Part shown: positions 22,799 through 33,619 of the stretch, piece after piece
Layout: each line of letters starts with the position of its first letter
Numbering within the stretch: position 1 is the stretch's first letter
Source of the DNA: Epiperipatus broadwayi
Lineage: Eukaryota; Onychophora; Udeonychophora; Euonychophora; Peripatidae
DNA: 64,000 nucleotides
Reading direction: 5' to 3'
NCBI GenBank assembly: GCA_028023455.1
Contig: JAQFVV010000230.1
Coordinates: 1,490,001-1,554,000, forward strand
Notes under the pieces: model-generated
What the model was told of the DNA's origin: nothing
The model's database searches: none
What the model saw: only the letters and a program-made list of their open reading frames with translations
Made by a program: the position numbers and the translations under genes

Positions 22799-23744
22799 CA
22801 CCTGGGTCTCGTTTTACGTGATAGATAGGTTCCTCAGAAAACACGCGCAAACGAAATTGCACAAAAATAGATGTAACTTACTTTGAAAAGGGGGGGGGGG
22901 ATACAGACTGTGATTTTTCAAAAATCGCGTAAAAGCAAAGCACCAACGTAAAATTACTTTAAAATTCACGAAAAAAAAAAAAATAAGGAAATAAAATATG
23001 ACTAATAAAAAATTTCAAATTTGAAAAAAATTGATACAAGACAAACTTTTTTTAACTATAATATTTAATTTTATTCAAAACAATATATTTTTATACATAA
23101 TTTACAGTAATTTACATTTTTTTATACACATTTTAATTATTATCACTATTTGCTGATAAACAGGTTCGTTTGCAAACTGGTAAAAAATCAGATTCTTCAC
23201 AAGAGGAAATACAACTAGCGCCAACGTCACTCACATTGTGTTAAGGGTTTTCTGGTGACAACGTAATTAGTAATTAATCTAACAACTAAAAATTAAATTC
23301 TTATTTTTGTCTTTAATTTTTTAATTTTCAATTTTAATTGTGCCCACTGCTATTACTCACCTTTTAAAAATAAACTTGCGGACACTAAATGATTACGTTC
23401 TTTTTTAAAAAGCAAAAACAGAATGTGATTTAAAATGCAAAGTTAACACGCACAATGTTTGAACAAATTTACATTATAATCTTGTAAAATTTAATGTGTG
23501 TATACATAAAATGTAGAAATTATGATTTTAATTTTATTATTGCATAAAATCTTACTATTATACTGAAAATATTGAAATTACTAAGATATAAGTCGAATTC
23601 CAATAATGTGCTATTACTTTCAATATATGCAAAATTTATTATTTAAAGTATTAGCGCATTATCAAAGTTCGACTTCCGGAGAAACGTGAATCGCGTAACT
23701 TCAAAATCGCGTTAAATAAATCCACGTAAAAAGAGACCCAGGTG
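22799..23744. mobile_element. 946-bp nonautonomous DNA transposon with TA target duplication
   Basis: The ends CACCTGGGTCTC...ACGTG and the complement (CACGTAAAAAGAGACCCAGG, ending 23744) form a 22-bp terminal inverted repeat with one mismatch. The element is flanked by TA at 22797-22798 and 23745-23746, the signature of Tc1/mariner-type (including pogo) transposition. CpG-containing motifs such as AATCGCGTAA occur in both subterminal regions (22925, 23690). No ORF of useful length is present, so it depends on a transposase from elsewhere. A G-tract at 22890-22899 lies inside. Confidence 0.8.
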
Positions 23745-24248
23745 TATATTCAGTTCTTTGCATTACAATTTTCAACTGGAAATCTCCTTCCCTTACACCA
23801 AATTTAAAAAGTTACCAATTGAAAATATAATTAAAAGTATTTCTGTATTTTATTATGGTTATTAGTAATATTTATCCTCTCTAGTAATACTTTAGTCTTT
23901 TATTATTATCATCGCAATAATTAGTCTATACTAATAGATATTTGATTAATATATGTGTTTGTGTGGAAGGTATCAAACACCAACAGGAGAAGCTAATAAA
24001 CAGTATTATACACTAAGTTTGAGTTATTATTTGTTAATTGAAATTCGTTAGGGAAGGATATGGGAGCAAAATATAGTACTTATGGTACCCACTAAATATA
24101 TACATTTCTACACATATCAACATTATATGTTTTGCTTTGTTTTTAATTATTTATATTGATAAGTATTTTAAAGAAATTATTTTGTAATTTGAAAAATTGA
24201 AAAGAATTGGAGGGGGACAGATGCAACACGTTTTTTTAATTTTTTTTT

Positions 24249-24410
24249 GCAGTAGCAAATTCTCCATACAACAGTACCACCCAAGGCAAACCTTAGTAAT
24301 CATTGGATGCAAGAAGGTTTGTGCATGGATGGCACTACTGTATGGAGAATTTGCTGCTGCGTAAGCATAGGAAATGGTGATCATATGATGTTTTAGTGGT
24401 TTTATTTTTT
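24249..24410. repeat. Family A copy (A8), short foldback form
   Basis: GCAGTAGCAAATTCTCCATA (24249) faces TATGGAGAATTTGCTGCTGC (ending 24360), and the outer arm GTAAGCATAGGAAATGGTGATC follows in part. The hammerhead-like core is deleted; only the arms and GATGCAAGAAGGTTTGTGCA remain. The 24151-24384 ORF is a by-product. Confidence 0.7.
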
Positions 24411-25142
24411 CCCCTAATTCTCTGAAGTTTTTTTTTTTTTATGAAATATTTTTGTTCTGTTTTTAGCCAAGAAAATTTGATATATAGGAAAGAATGTATA
24501 TAGAATGGATTTGTTTAAATTTTACAGACATTTAATTATTATAATAATGTGATTGTATTTGCAAACAATGCTTCTGAATTATAAAAAATATTGCCAGAAT
24601 TACCAGAAAATAGATGAAAGATAGATGCTAAAAATATTAACAATTAGTTAGAGACCAATTGAAAGTTTTATGAAATCTTATTGGATCACAGTATTTTCTA
24701 CCAAAGGTAGGGGATATGATCGTATAGAATCCAGAAATATTTTGAATAATTAAATGAAAATGTGATAATCTTGATTATTTATTATTTTATTATAGATAAA
24801 GCTAAGAAAAAACATTTATTTGGTAGAAACGTTGCACAAAAGTGGTATTTTTAAATACTGTACATTTGTAAATAAAAAAGTAAATAAAATGTCTATCATT
24901 TTATAAAATATACTAATTATTTGTTGTATTTATATATTGAACTATTTCCATCATCTAATATATGTATTGAAGGTCTTTAGAAAAAATTAACTTTATTTAA
25001 ATGTTCCAAATACATTCAACTGTTAGTAATAGCACAAAGATTAGTATATGCACAATGTTTTGAGAGGTATTATTCTCCATTCTTTTTCAGGTGTTGCTAG
25101 CCTGTATTTTTTAAAAAACATATATATAAAATAGTATCTAAT

Positions 25143-25234
25143 TGTCAAGCATTGGTGGCCTAGCAGTTAGCATAGCTGCCTTCCAAGCAGCTGGCCCAGG
25201 TTCGCTTCCAGATCAATGCTTTGACATATATAAA
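25143..25234 (+). mobile_element. Retroposed tRNA-Gly(UCC)-like SINE with 15-bp target duplication
   Basis: The tRNA body is 25149-25219 (GCATTGG...CAATGC), with A box TGGCCTAGCAGTTAGC, anticodon loop CTTCCAA and B box GGTTCGCTTCC. The leader TGTCAA and trailer TTTGACA are complementary, extending the acceptor helix. AAAATAGTATCTAAT occurs at both 25128-25142 and 25235-25249, so this is an insertion made by target-primed reverse transcription. Several body mutations (CCAGATCAATGC) weaken the T arm, so it is not a working tRNA gene. A LINE in the genome presumably supplied the enzyme. Confidence 0.85.
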
Positions 25235-25521
25235 AAAATAGTATCTAATAATAAACTGAAAATCTTCACTAGTTAATGTAATTTATCATAATGGTGTTTG
25301 TTCATAATTTGAGAAGTATGAAACAACTTTGGTAGACATTAATATAAGCAAATTTTTAAAATAACTATTTATCAGGCTATTTTTCTTATTTATGTGTATT
25401 TTAGCACATGTGCATGTGCAATGCAACTGTTCCCAAAAGCTATAAAGTGTTAATATAAAATAGATAACTAAAAACAAACAAGCTGAGTGCTTTCAAAGGA
25501 TCTTGCCTTCATAATCATAGC

Positions 25522-25980
25522 TTGCTACTATGTTTAATGATATGCAAATATTCTAATTCCATTTCTTCAATAAAGCATCGCACGAGTCCTTCCTATTTAT
25601 GGCATCTTTGTCATATGTGTATTTTGAAAAAGTTTTGTCATCCTGCTAAGTTCTTTTTGAATTTTATTATTTTTTCTCTTTTTAGTTCACATGCTAATTT
25701 CTCATATTTTTCAGCATGTTTTATGTAATGTTACTTAAAATTATATTCTTTAAGAATAGCCATGCTTTTAGAACAAATCAAACACATAAGCTTGTTTCTA
25801 TACAAAACAAATAAGTAATTGTTTATCCATGAATCATTGTATTTCTTAATTTTAAACAGATATTTTTCTTTTCAGCCATTTTTATCAATTACTATACAAG
25901 AACCATCATTAACATTAAAATTTTATTTAAAATATTTTGTTATAGTTATAGAGCAATTAAATGCTTAATTATCTTAGTTA
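25522..25980. other. AT-rich sequence, nothing assigned
   Basis: A 68-codon ORF at 25522-25728 has a cysteine-rich but unrecognised translation, probably chance. Confidence 0.35.
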
Positions 25981-26111
25981 TAACATTCTGATCTATAAGA
26001 AGACTGAATGTATACACATTGTATGCATTTGACTACTCCCACCTTGATTAGTGTGTGTGTGTGTGTATATATATCCCTCAGAATAAGAAGTTACTCAAGC
26101 ATGCAGATTAT

Positions 26112-26205
26112 GTGTTGCTGGTTGAGTGGTCAGCACAGCTGCCTTACAAGCAGTTGTCCCAGGTTAGCAGGTTCGCTTCCCAGTCGATGCTATGACACAT
26201 GAAAA
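26112..26205 (+). repeat. tRNA-like SINE, class II form
   Basis: GTGTTGCTGGTTGAGTGGTC opens an A-box-like region; B box GGTTCGCTTCC lies at about 26168-26178; the body ends TCGATGCTATGACACATG and then AT-rich tail. The trailer TATGACAC matches the 19.0 kb copy. A GT/AT microsatellite lies just upstream at 26051-26074. Confidence 0.65.
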
Positions 26206-26534
26206 ATATATATATATTTTTAAAAAAAAGCATTTAGTGCAGCAGAGAAATAACAATAGTAGAAAGTCTATAGCGGCAATATACATTTGTCTAATAGATA
26301 GTCTTTTGTATAGCTTATTGAGAGGGTCGTTGTTAATTTTTTTTAATAGAATTACGTTTGAGACAAACATTATACATCTAAATAAATAATCTCAATTTCT
26401 TAGCTTGTTTTTTTAAATATTCAATTCTATACTATAAACAATAACAAAAATATCAGAGAGAAGGCACGTGGCCTATAATTCATCTTGCCTGGGTCTAAAC
26501 TGAGACAATACTCTTATAGATTTTATCAGGAAAA

Positions 26535-27402
26535 AGTAATTAAGATTAATAATCATGAATTAAAAGTTAATAACCACAAATATCTTAGTGAGATTATTAA
26601 TACAGATTGAAATATAATGAATAAAATTAGCAGTAGATTTAAATTTGGAGTGAGTGCTTTTGGTAGAAATAATTTTAATATTGAAAGGAAATTTGTTAAA
26701 CTACTAAACATTATGTGATCACCATTCTTTTGCATGCACAAGCTGTTTACACAAAGACAAAACTTTTCATACAATAGTGCCAGTCAGTGCAAGCCAGAAT
26801 AATCAGGAGGGATATTGGATAAGTAGGCACTAGATAGTATGCAAAACGTTATAGTATGCAAAACGTTCCTTAATCCATTGATTTCTCTGATTTGCACTGA
26901 GTGGCACTACTGCATGGAGAATTTTTGCCTCTGTGAAAAGAAATATGCCTATATGTTTAAAAAGGAAGGCTTTTAACAGATATGTTTTATCAAGTTTTAT
27001 TTATGGACTTAAAACATGGATACCTAACTGAAGAGCAGTACAACTGCTTTAGGTCACTCAAATGAATATAGAGATAATTGCTTTAGGTCACTCAAATGAA
27101 TATAGAGGGATATATGTTGAGATTAACAAAAAGGAATTCAAAATGAAATATTTGGGAGAGACATCATTAAAAGAATTGAGAGACTGAAATGGAACTGCAA
27201 TGGTCATATTGTTAAAAATAATGATACAAAATGGACAGTTCAAGTCTTAAACTGGATTTTAAAAGATTGTAAAAGATTTAGAAAAAGACCGCATTTGTGA
27301 TGCATGAATGTAATAAGGAAGTTTACTCGTGAGATAGAGAAAGTTGATTAAACTTGAGAAGACTTTCATTCTCTGTGAACTGATAATAATTAAAAGTGAT
27401 GA
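26535..27402 (+). mobile_element. RTE LINE fragment, thumb to 3' end, interrupted by a family A repeat
   Basis: Plus-strand translation in broken frames follows the 56.4 kb copy: NHKYL-EIINTD, then RNNFNIERK, (interruption), MPICLKRKAFNRYVLS, YGLKTWIPN, ERIERLKWNCNGHIVKNNDTKWTVQVLN, and a decayed final block ending at GATAATAATTAAAAGTGATG. Family A sits at about 26699-26937. A 31-bp stretch (GCTTTAGGTCACTCAAATGA) is duplicated at 27040-27094. Dead copy. Confidence 0.8.
26699..26937. repeat. Family A copy (A9) nested in an RTE fragment
   Basis: ACATTATGTGATCACCATTC opens the left outer arm; ATGGAGAATTTTTGCCTCTG ends the right arm. The LINE homology stops at GAAAGGAAAT on the left and resumes at GAAAAGAAAT on the right, so a duplication of about 10 bp of target is possible. 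A 16-bp piece (AGTATGCAAAACGTT) is repeated inside. The insertion is younger than the RTE copy. Confidence 0.7.
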
Positions 27403-27844
27403 TAATGATAAGTCAGTTGCTCCACAAATCAAGTGAAATTTATGCATCACAGTTGACAGATTGACATAATAGTTATTATTCACTCAACCAAACATTTTTT
27501 TTTTCTTCATGTAGCATTGTTGAAGGAGCCTTTAATTTTGTAGTCTTTATTGTAATTACAGTGTATCTTCAGATAAATTTTTTCATACGTACTGTTGCTA
27601 TTTAAATATAAAAAGATTTTTTTAAAAATGCAAATACTTAAAAAAAAAAAATCTTAATATATGTCTTCAAATATGTATGTTTGCATTTTAAATATACAGT
27701 ATTATATTATCAACAATGTATTGATGTTATGTATAATTTTATTTTTTTAAAAGATAAATTGAAAGAACATAAAAAACCATGTAATTCATTGGTATAAAAG
27801 CCTAGGGCATAGAATTGCCCCCACCCTCTTTAAAAATATTATTT

Positions 27845-28540
27845 ATCATCTAGATTTTGCATATGATATGCCTATTTTTTGTGCAAATAATGCTTCAGAG
27901 CTTCAGGAAATGTTAACAACAGCTATTAGATGAAAGCAAGAAAGTAGGATTAATAATAAATGCTTAAAATATCTCCAAGTAATCTTATTCACAAAATGAG
28001 AAAATTGATTATATTAAATTGGATGAATAGCTACAAATATTTTGGTCAGATTATTAATACAATTAGAAGCATAATGGATAGAATTAAACATAAGAGTGGT
28101 TTTTGGTACAAATAATATTAAAAGAAAATATATCTATATGTTTGTTTTTTAAAAAGGGGTTTGTAATAAACAAGTTTTATCATTTCCTTAAATAGGGGTT
28201 AAGATTGGATACTTAACAGAAAAAAATACAATAATAATACTTCACATTGAAATATGGGGAAATATATGTATATTAAAAATGAAGAGTTAAAATCAAAATT
28301 CATGAATGAAAAAGCAAACAAATTAAAGGTCATTAAAAAAATTAAGAAACTGGAGAACTGGACTTAGAGTTGATAATAGATAGATAATTTAAGGCTTAAA
28401 CTGGATCCACATGGTAAATGTATAAATAAAATAAGGAAGTTTATTGAAGTGATATGGAGAAAAGGGCCAACGACTGGATAAACTAGATTATATTTGGAAA
28501 GTCTTTCATCTTACAATAGACTGATTGTGATCAAAAATGA
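27845..28540 (+). mobile_element. RTE LINE fragment, palm to 3' end
   Basis: Plus strand: ATCTAGATTTTGCATATGAT matches the position of the active-site region of the family (the FADD-like codons are degraded), followed by ANNASELQEM, YFGQIINT, and further blocks in common with 56400-57160, ending at about 28540 (GATTGTGATCAAAAATGATA). Frames are broken many times. About 440 bp after the 3' end of the preceding RTE fragment and in the same orientation. Confidence 0.75.
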
Positions 28541-28834
28541 TATATTTATTGTTATTCATATTAAACATTATATGTTTTTTCCTTAGTTATCTTATTTTAT
28601 ATTAACAATTAGAATATATGTGGCAATAATTTGACAGAGTAAAAAATTTGAAAAGAGGGGAGATTTTTTTGTCTACACACTTTTCTTTTCTGCTTATTAT
28701 TTCTGATTTTTATTTTTTGCCATAAATATATGTCATGTAGATATATAAACATAACTTTACAATATGTTGTTTGAAAATATCTTAATATTTATTAGCAACT
28801 CTTATTCAAAGCTGTCCTGAATATAATGTGCCTT

Positions 28835-29010
28835 TCTTCTAGCAGCCATTTTTTTGCTTTGTGTTATACTATCAAGCTACCAGTCCAAATTTGAAAAATC
28901 TTATTATTTTTGAATCTAAGCTTATTTGCTTGTATAATTATATAGATATGAAACCAATTCAGTTTTTATATATTATGGTGACATTAGTTTTTTGATAACA
29001 TTTAGGCACT
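28835..29010. repeat. Family A inner fragment (A10)
   Basis: AGCAGCCATTTTTTTGC, TTTTGAATCTAAGC, TATGAAACCAATTCAG and ATATTATGGTGACATTAG follow the same order as 13400-13540 and 46090-46240. Strand of the family: minus relative to its promoter-like end. Confidence 0.5.
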
Positions 29011-29066
29011 TTTATTTTTGAACCAGAATGGGTACAAAAGATATCACTTTACTAAATGAGTTAAAA

Positions 29067-29456
29067 CAGAGGTCCCCAACCTTTTTGCACTTAAGAGCAC
29101 ATTCTATAATACTAGCCAGGTGAGGGGCACCATTTATTTTTTTCAACCAGGTGGCGGGCGCCATTTATTTTTTCAATGTAAATTTATATTTGGATATTGT
29201 TAATAATACACATAATATTTATTTCAAAAATAAAATTTTAACACATAATTAACGTTTATATTTTTACACTGTAAAAATGTAGTATGCCCTACAATTTGAT
29301 TACAATATAATACAATAATTTATAAGAAATTTTAAAAATTAAATTTATTTGTATCAGATAAATAATTTTTTATCATGTTCGGATAGCGGCAGCGGGCACA
29401 TGTAAAATGGTCTGTGGGCGCTGTGGTGCCCGCGGGCATAGGGTTGGGGACCCCTG
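29067..29456. mobile_element. 390-bp nonautonomous hAT element with 8-bp target duplication
   Basis: Terminal inverted repeats CAGAGGTCCCCAACC (29067-29081) and GGTTGGGGACCCCTG (29442-29456) differ at one base. Exact 8-bp direct repeats AGTTAAAA flank it (29059-29066 and 29457-29464). CAG-starting ends with an 8-bp duplication are the hAT hallmark. The ends are GC-rich (GGCGGGCGCC near 29155, GTGCCCGCGGGC near 29428) and the middle AT-rich. No transposase ORF, so mobilisation came from an autonomous relative. Sharp ends and intact duplication argue for a fairly recent insertion. Confidence 0.92.
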
Positions 29457-29464
29457 AGTTAAAA

Positions 29465-29705
29465 GTAGTGATAACAGAACCTGCTAGTGAATAGCAATGT
29501 GTAAGCTAATGTGAGGCAATTAATGTTTTGATCATGTGATGTCTTCTTGTTATTTAAGTATCAGAGTGATTGGCTGAACACAATAGTTTCACTTAATTGA
29601 CCAATAAAAGTTTATTTTACTTTCCCCCTTTAGAAAACTTTAATTCTTGATTTTGCAACTTTATTGCTGAGCTGAATTGCACATAATAACATGTATGAAT
29701 GTTTT
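29465..29705. other. Spacer between the hAT element and the LINE
   Basis: GATCATGTGATGTCTTCTTG resembles a motif recurring at 13.57 and 33.97 kb. Otherwise nothing recognised. Confidence 0.4.
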
Positions 29706-29712
29706 ATAAGAT

Positions 29713-29910
29713 ATGTTAGATAGGGCGTGTTCTATAAATGAGAGATTGAAAGAATTGTGTGAGAGAAATGATGTTACATTTGTGGATGTGTGGGATTTTT
29801 TTATTGGGAAGAGGGAGTTATTTGGTAAAGATGGGTTGCACTTAGGGAAACAAGGAAGTGAAGTTTTAGGGAGTCTGATTTATAAAGAATATAGTTTGGG
29901 AAACTTGTAA
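29713..29910 (+). pseudogene. LINE ORF1 C-terminal fragment, SGNH/GDSL esterase-like
   Basis: The 65-residue reading DRACSINERLKELCERND...VTFVDVWDFF...LFGKDGLHLGKQGSEVLG has the last block of SGNH hydrolases: the DGLHL string gives the Asp-x-x-His of the catalytic triad. The Ser and the earlier blocks are missing because homology starts right at about 29710 (a stop lies at 29707-29709). The frame ends at TAA 29908-29910; a shifted frame then stays open to about 30124 (ILNCSVIKKKKNGWDVRIKQ and onward), overlapping the beginning of ORF2. That second stretch may be the rest of ORF1 after a slip in the G-run at 29911-29919. Confidence 0.7.
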
Positions 29911-30105
29911 AGGGGGGTGGGATTTTAAATTGTAGTGTTATTAAAAAGAAGAAGAATGGATGGGATGTAAGGATTAAACAAAGAGCAGTTGATTTAGATA
30001 TAAATGTAGATGTGGAGAGGGAATGGATCTGTAAAATAAATGGTAAGCAAGTTATTTATAAGCATAATGGAGAAGAAAGAATAAAAAAAAATTATAAAAG
30101 AGTAG

Positions 30106-33100
30106 TTAGGGGAAAAAATTGTTAAAATTGGGTATTTGAATATGCAAGGTGGTAGGAGACCAGAAAAGTGGCAGGAATTAAACAAAGCAATTGAAAATGA
30201 AGAGCTTGAGGTATTAGCAGTAGTGGAAACACATCTAAGAGAAGAAGAAGAACCTGTTTTGGAAGATTTGGTATGGCAGGGTATAAATAGAAACGAGAAA
30301 GAAAAAAAGGGTGGTGGTATAGGTGTTATATCAAAAAAATATTTAAATACTGTTAAATGCCAAGAACATATGTGGTTTGAAATAGGGTTGGGAAAACAAG
30401 AATGGATGGTGGCTATAGTTTATATAGCTACTGGAGATAGCCAAACTATAATGGAATGGAACAATAGCATGTATGAGTGCCTAGTTAAGGATATACAGAG
30501 TTTTAAAGAAAAGGGGAAGAGACTAATGGTTATAGGAGATCTGAATGGGCATATTGAAGAAATTGATGATGTAGACAATAAGAATGGACAGCTTTTGAAG
30601 AAATTTTGTCAGAGAGTAAGTTTGAGCATTGGAAACTTATCTAATATTTATGAGGGACAATATATATGGTCTAGGAATAATATATCCCACACAATAGATT
30701 ATATATTGGTAGAGAAAGAAGGAATGAATAAAGTACGGAAAATTAAGGTGTTTGATAATGAAGAGAGAGTATGTAATAGTGATCATAATTTTGTTGTAAT
30801 TGAAATGGTTAGTAATGTGATGGAAAATAGGAATAAAAGTAGAAATAATAGTGAAAGATGTGGATGGAGAGTAAATGATAAGAATAAGTTAGAAGAGTAT
30901 AAAATACAAGTTGAAGAAACCATGGAAGAGTTGATTGGAAATGAGTATAAGGACTGGTGTGATGAAATAGAAAAAGTTGCAAATAGGGTTTTTGGTGAGA
31001 ATATTCAGAAAAATAAAAGTAATAGAAAAATGAGAGTTAGTAAAAGTGTAAAAGAGAGGAAAAAAGCATGCAGAGAATATAAGTGTGCTATTAAGAACAA
31101 AGAAAGTGAAAAAGATATTAATGCTAAATGGGAAAAGTACTTAGAAAAGAAGGAGTTAGCTAAAATAGATAATTATAGAGAGAGAATGAAACTAAATAGT
31201 AAATTATTGGATGATATTAATAAAAGTGGAAGAGATGGGAGTAAAAAATTTTGGAATTACATTAAAAGGAGAAATTTAGGGGAGAGAGAGATAGTATTAC
31301 TGAATGAGGAGGGAATAGAGTGTAGCTCTAGAGAAGAATTAGAGAGAATATTGAATAGTTATGTAATGGATATAGAAAAGATGTTAGATGTGAAGGACAG
31401 AGGGATAGAAAATATGAAAGCATATAGTAATGGAAATATTGCATTTACAGAAAGTGAACTGAATGAGGCAGGGAAGAAATTGAGAAGTGGTAAGGCAAGA
31501 GGATTAGATGGATGGGCAGCGGAGATGGTAATGAATTTGGGGCATAGGGAAAAAGTAAAGTTACTATCATGTTTTAATAAGATGGCACAGAAGAGAGTTT
31601 TTCCGGGTAATTGGAGTAATACAAGAGTAAGATTATTATTTAAAGGAAAAGGTAAGGATCATAGAAAGTTAAATAATTATAGACCAATAGCAGTAACATC
31701 AGTTTTATATAAAGTTTTTTCATATATGGTGGCTGGAAGAGTTGCAAAATGGATGGAAGAAAATAATGTAGTGAGGGAAATGCAAGGAGGTTTTAGGTCA
31801 GATAGGCATATAGGAGATAGTTTATTTGTAGTTACACAACTTAAATTCAGGTAGACAGTTATATATGAGTTTTATAGATATAGAGAAGGCATATGATAGA
31901 GTGAATAAAAATAGATTATGGATAAGTTTAGCAAATCTGGGAATGGATGAAGCTTTAGTGGATGTTATTAAGAAATTATATGAAAATAATTACTATACAT
32001 ATCAATTAGGGGATATAGAATCAGTTAAAGTTAAAAATTGGGTGGGACTGAGGCAAGGATACCCTATGTCACCTATTTTGTTCATGTTGTATTTGAGTGA
32101 AATGGAGAGAGCAATAGAAAGACTAGGAAGAGGGATAGAGATACTGTTAACAGATGGCAAGAGAGTATATACATTGTTCGGTCTTTTTTTTGCAGATGAT
32201 GTCTTTTTGTGTGCAGAAAGAAGAGAAGATATGGAAGTTATGCTGAGGACATGTGCAAGGGTGGGTAAAGATATAGGGATTAAATTTAGTGAAGAAAAAT
32301 TAAATATAATGATAGTGAATACTGGGGAAAGAGAAGACAAAGATATCTTATTGGGGGATATAAAGTTAAGTGTGGTGAATAGATATAGTTATTTGGGAAT
32401 CATCTTGAGTAATAAGAAAAATTGCTTGGATGAATGGGAGAAAAAATTGATAAATGAAGCAAAGAAAAGAAAGGGATTGATAAAGAAATTAACACTGTTT
32501 TCATATAATAAATATGATGTAGCTAGAATTGTATAGAAGGGAGTGGCAGTAGTAGGGTTAACATACGGCAATGATGCATTATGTGTTAGTAAAGGAGTGT
32601 TAGATTGCTTAGAAAAAGTACAAAGGGAAGTAGGAAGACATGCATTAGATGCTGAGGTGTGGACAGCAAAAGAAGCAATTCAAGGAGAAATGGGATGGTC
32701 AAGTTTTTATATGAGGGATGCAAAAAGCAAATTGAAAATGTTCGGTAGATTGCAGTTTATGGATAATAAAAGAATAGCCAAAATAGTATTTAATTGGGTT
32801 ACAAGTAAAGGGCAGCCAACAAGATGGGTGAGAAAAATAATGCGGTATGCAGAAGATTTGGATAAAGAAGTTATGTCAGTATACTTGTACAAAAGATGGG
32901 ATGATTGTGTTAGGAGGATTGTTGAGTGTTATAGTGGGAAGGAGTGGGATAGAAGAATAGATGCATTAATAAAGAATAGGGAGTTGGAGAGATGGAGAAC
33001 TAGTATGGAGAGTAAAACGAGTTTAAATATATATAAAAGTAAACGGAACATTGGGTGTGAGTTAATTTATGATAATAGTAAGGAAAGTGGTTTATTGTTT

Positions 33101-33421
33101 AAGGCTCGAATGGGATCTTTAGCCACAAGGGAATATACACGTAAATGGAAGAATATGGGTGATTTAGTCTGTAAGTTGTGTAAAGAAGGCATGGAAACTA
33201 TTAGGCATCTGTTACTTCAATGTAAATGTTTGGAAGCAGAAAAAGTACAAACAATGAAGTTATGGAAGGTTAAATATGAACAAAGTGTTTATACAGAAAG
33301 TGAGTTATTGGTTTTTATGCTAGGTTTGGGAAAAAATAAGGGGGATTTAGATATGAAGGTCATGGAGTTGACAAAGATTATGTTGTGGAAATGGGATGGA
33401 GCAGATTATGGGAAAACTTAG
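30106..33421 (+). pseudogene. LINE ORF2: endonuclease, reverse transcriptase, CCHC knuckle (one frameshift, one stop)
   Basis: Reading is open from 30106, after a stop at 30103; the first ATG is 30142, but KIGYLNMQGG, the first strand of the endonuclease, lies around 30121-30150, so the start is upstream or non-ATG. Endonuclease residues: VVETHL (about 30220), GDLNGH (about 30535), IDYIL (about 30700), NSDHNFVV (about 30776). Reverse transcriptase: YRPIAVTSVLYK (about 31679), FIDIEKAYDR (31871), GLRQGYPMSP (32046), FFADD (32186-32200). C-terminal knuckle C-x2-C-x8-H-x4-C at about 33170-33225. Break 1: a frameshift near 31837-31850, followed by TAG 31852-31854. Break 2: an in-frame TAG at 32534-32536, where Trp is plausible. 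Otherwise about 1,100 codons stay open, so the copy died recently. Confidence 0.9.
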
Positions 33422-33453
33422 GGTGGACAATGGAAAAGGAAGGTAAAGTGGCT

Positions 33454-33616
33454 AACAGGTTTCTCTGGGCATAGCTGCTAAGAGATTCCTGACTCTGTTT
33501 AAGGAGAAGTCACAGTACATCACATCACATCACATAACAGGTTTATCTGGACATAATTGCTGAGATATTCTTGACTTCGTTTAAGGAGAAGCCATAATAC
33601 ATCACATCACATCACA
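33454..33616 (+). repeat. Tandem duplication of the LINE 3' tail, period 82 bp
   Basis: Unit 1 (33454-33535) and unit 2 (33536-33616) both run AACAGGTTT-TCTGG...TTAAGGAGAAG and end in CATCACATCACATCAC. They differ at about ten sites, so the doubling predates or accompanied older copies. The single-unit tails at 37.1 and 40.2 kb show that one unit is normal. Template jumping or slippage at the pentanucleotide tail is a possible cause. Confidence 0.85.
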
Positions 33617-33619
33617 GGT

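Larger units (their letters stand above)
29707..33617 (+). mobile_element. Non-LTR retrotransposon (LINE), 5'-truncated in ORF1, near-complete ORF2
   Basis: Order: C-terminal piece of an ORF1 with an esterase-like end, ORF2 with apurinic-type endonuclease, reverse transcriptase and CCHC knuckle, then a 3' UTR ending in CATCA-type pentanucleotide repeats. An ORF1 esterase domain is known from CR1/L2-group elements, and that is my assignment, though the C-terminal knuckle also occurs in other clades. No polyA tail; the element ends in (CACAT)n. Two breaks in ORF2 make it inactive. It is the most intact transposon here. No target duplication was found. Short 3' copies occur at 36979-37202 and 40160-40232. 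Confidence 0.9.

Noticed and set aside
32002-32340. 112-codon antisense ORF within the LINE
   Set aside because: Shadow of the reverse transcriptase reading frame on the opposite strand.
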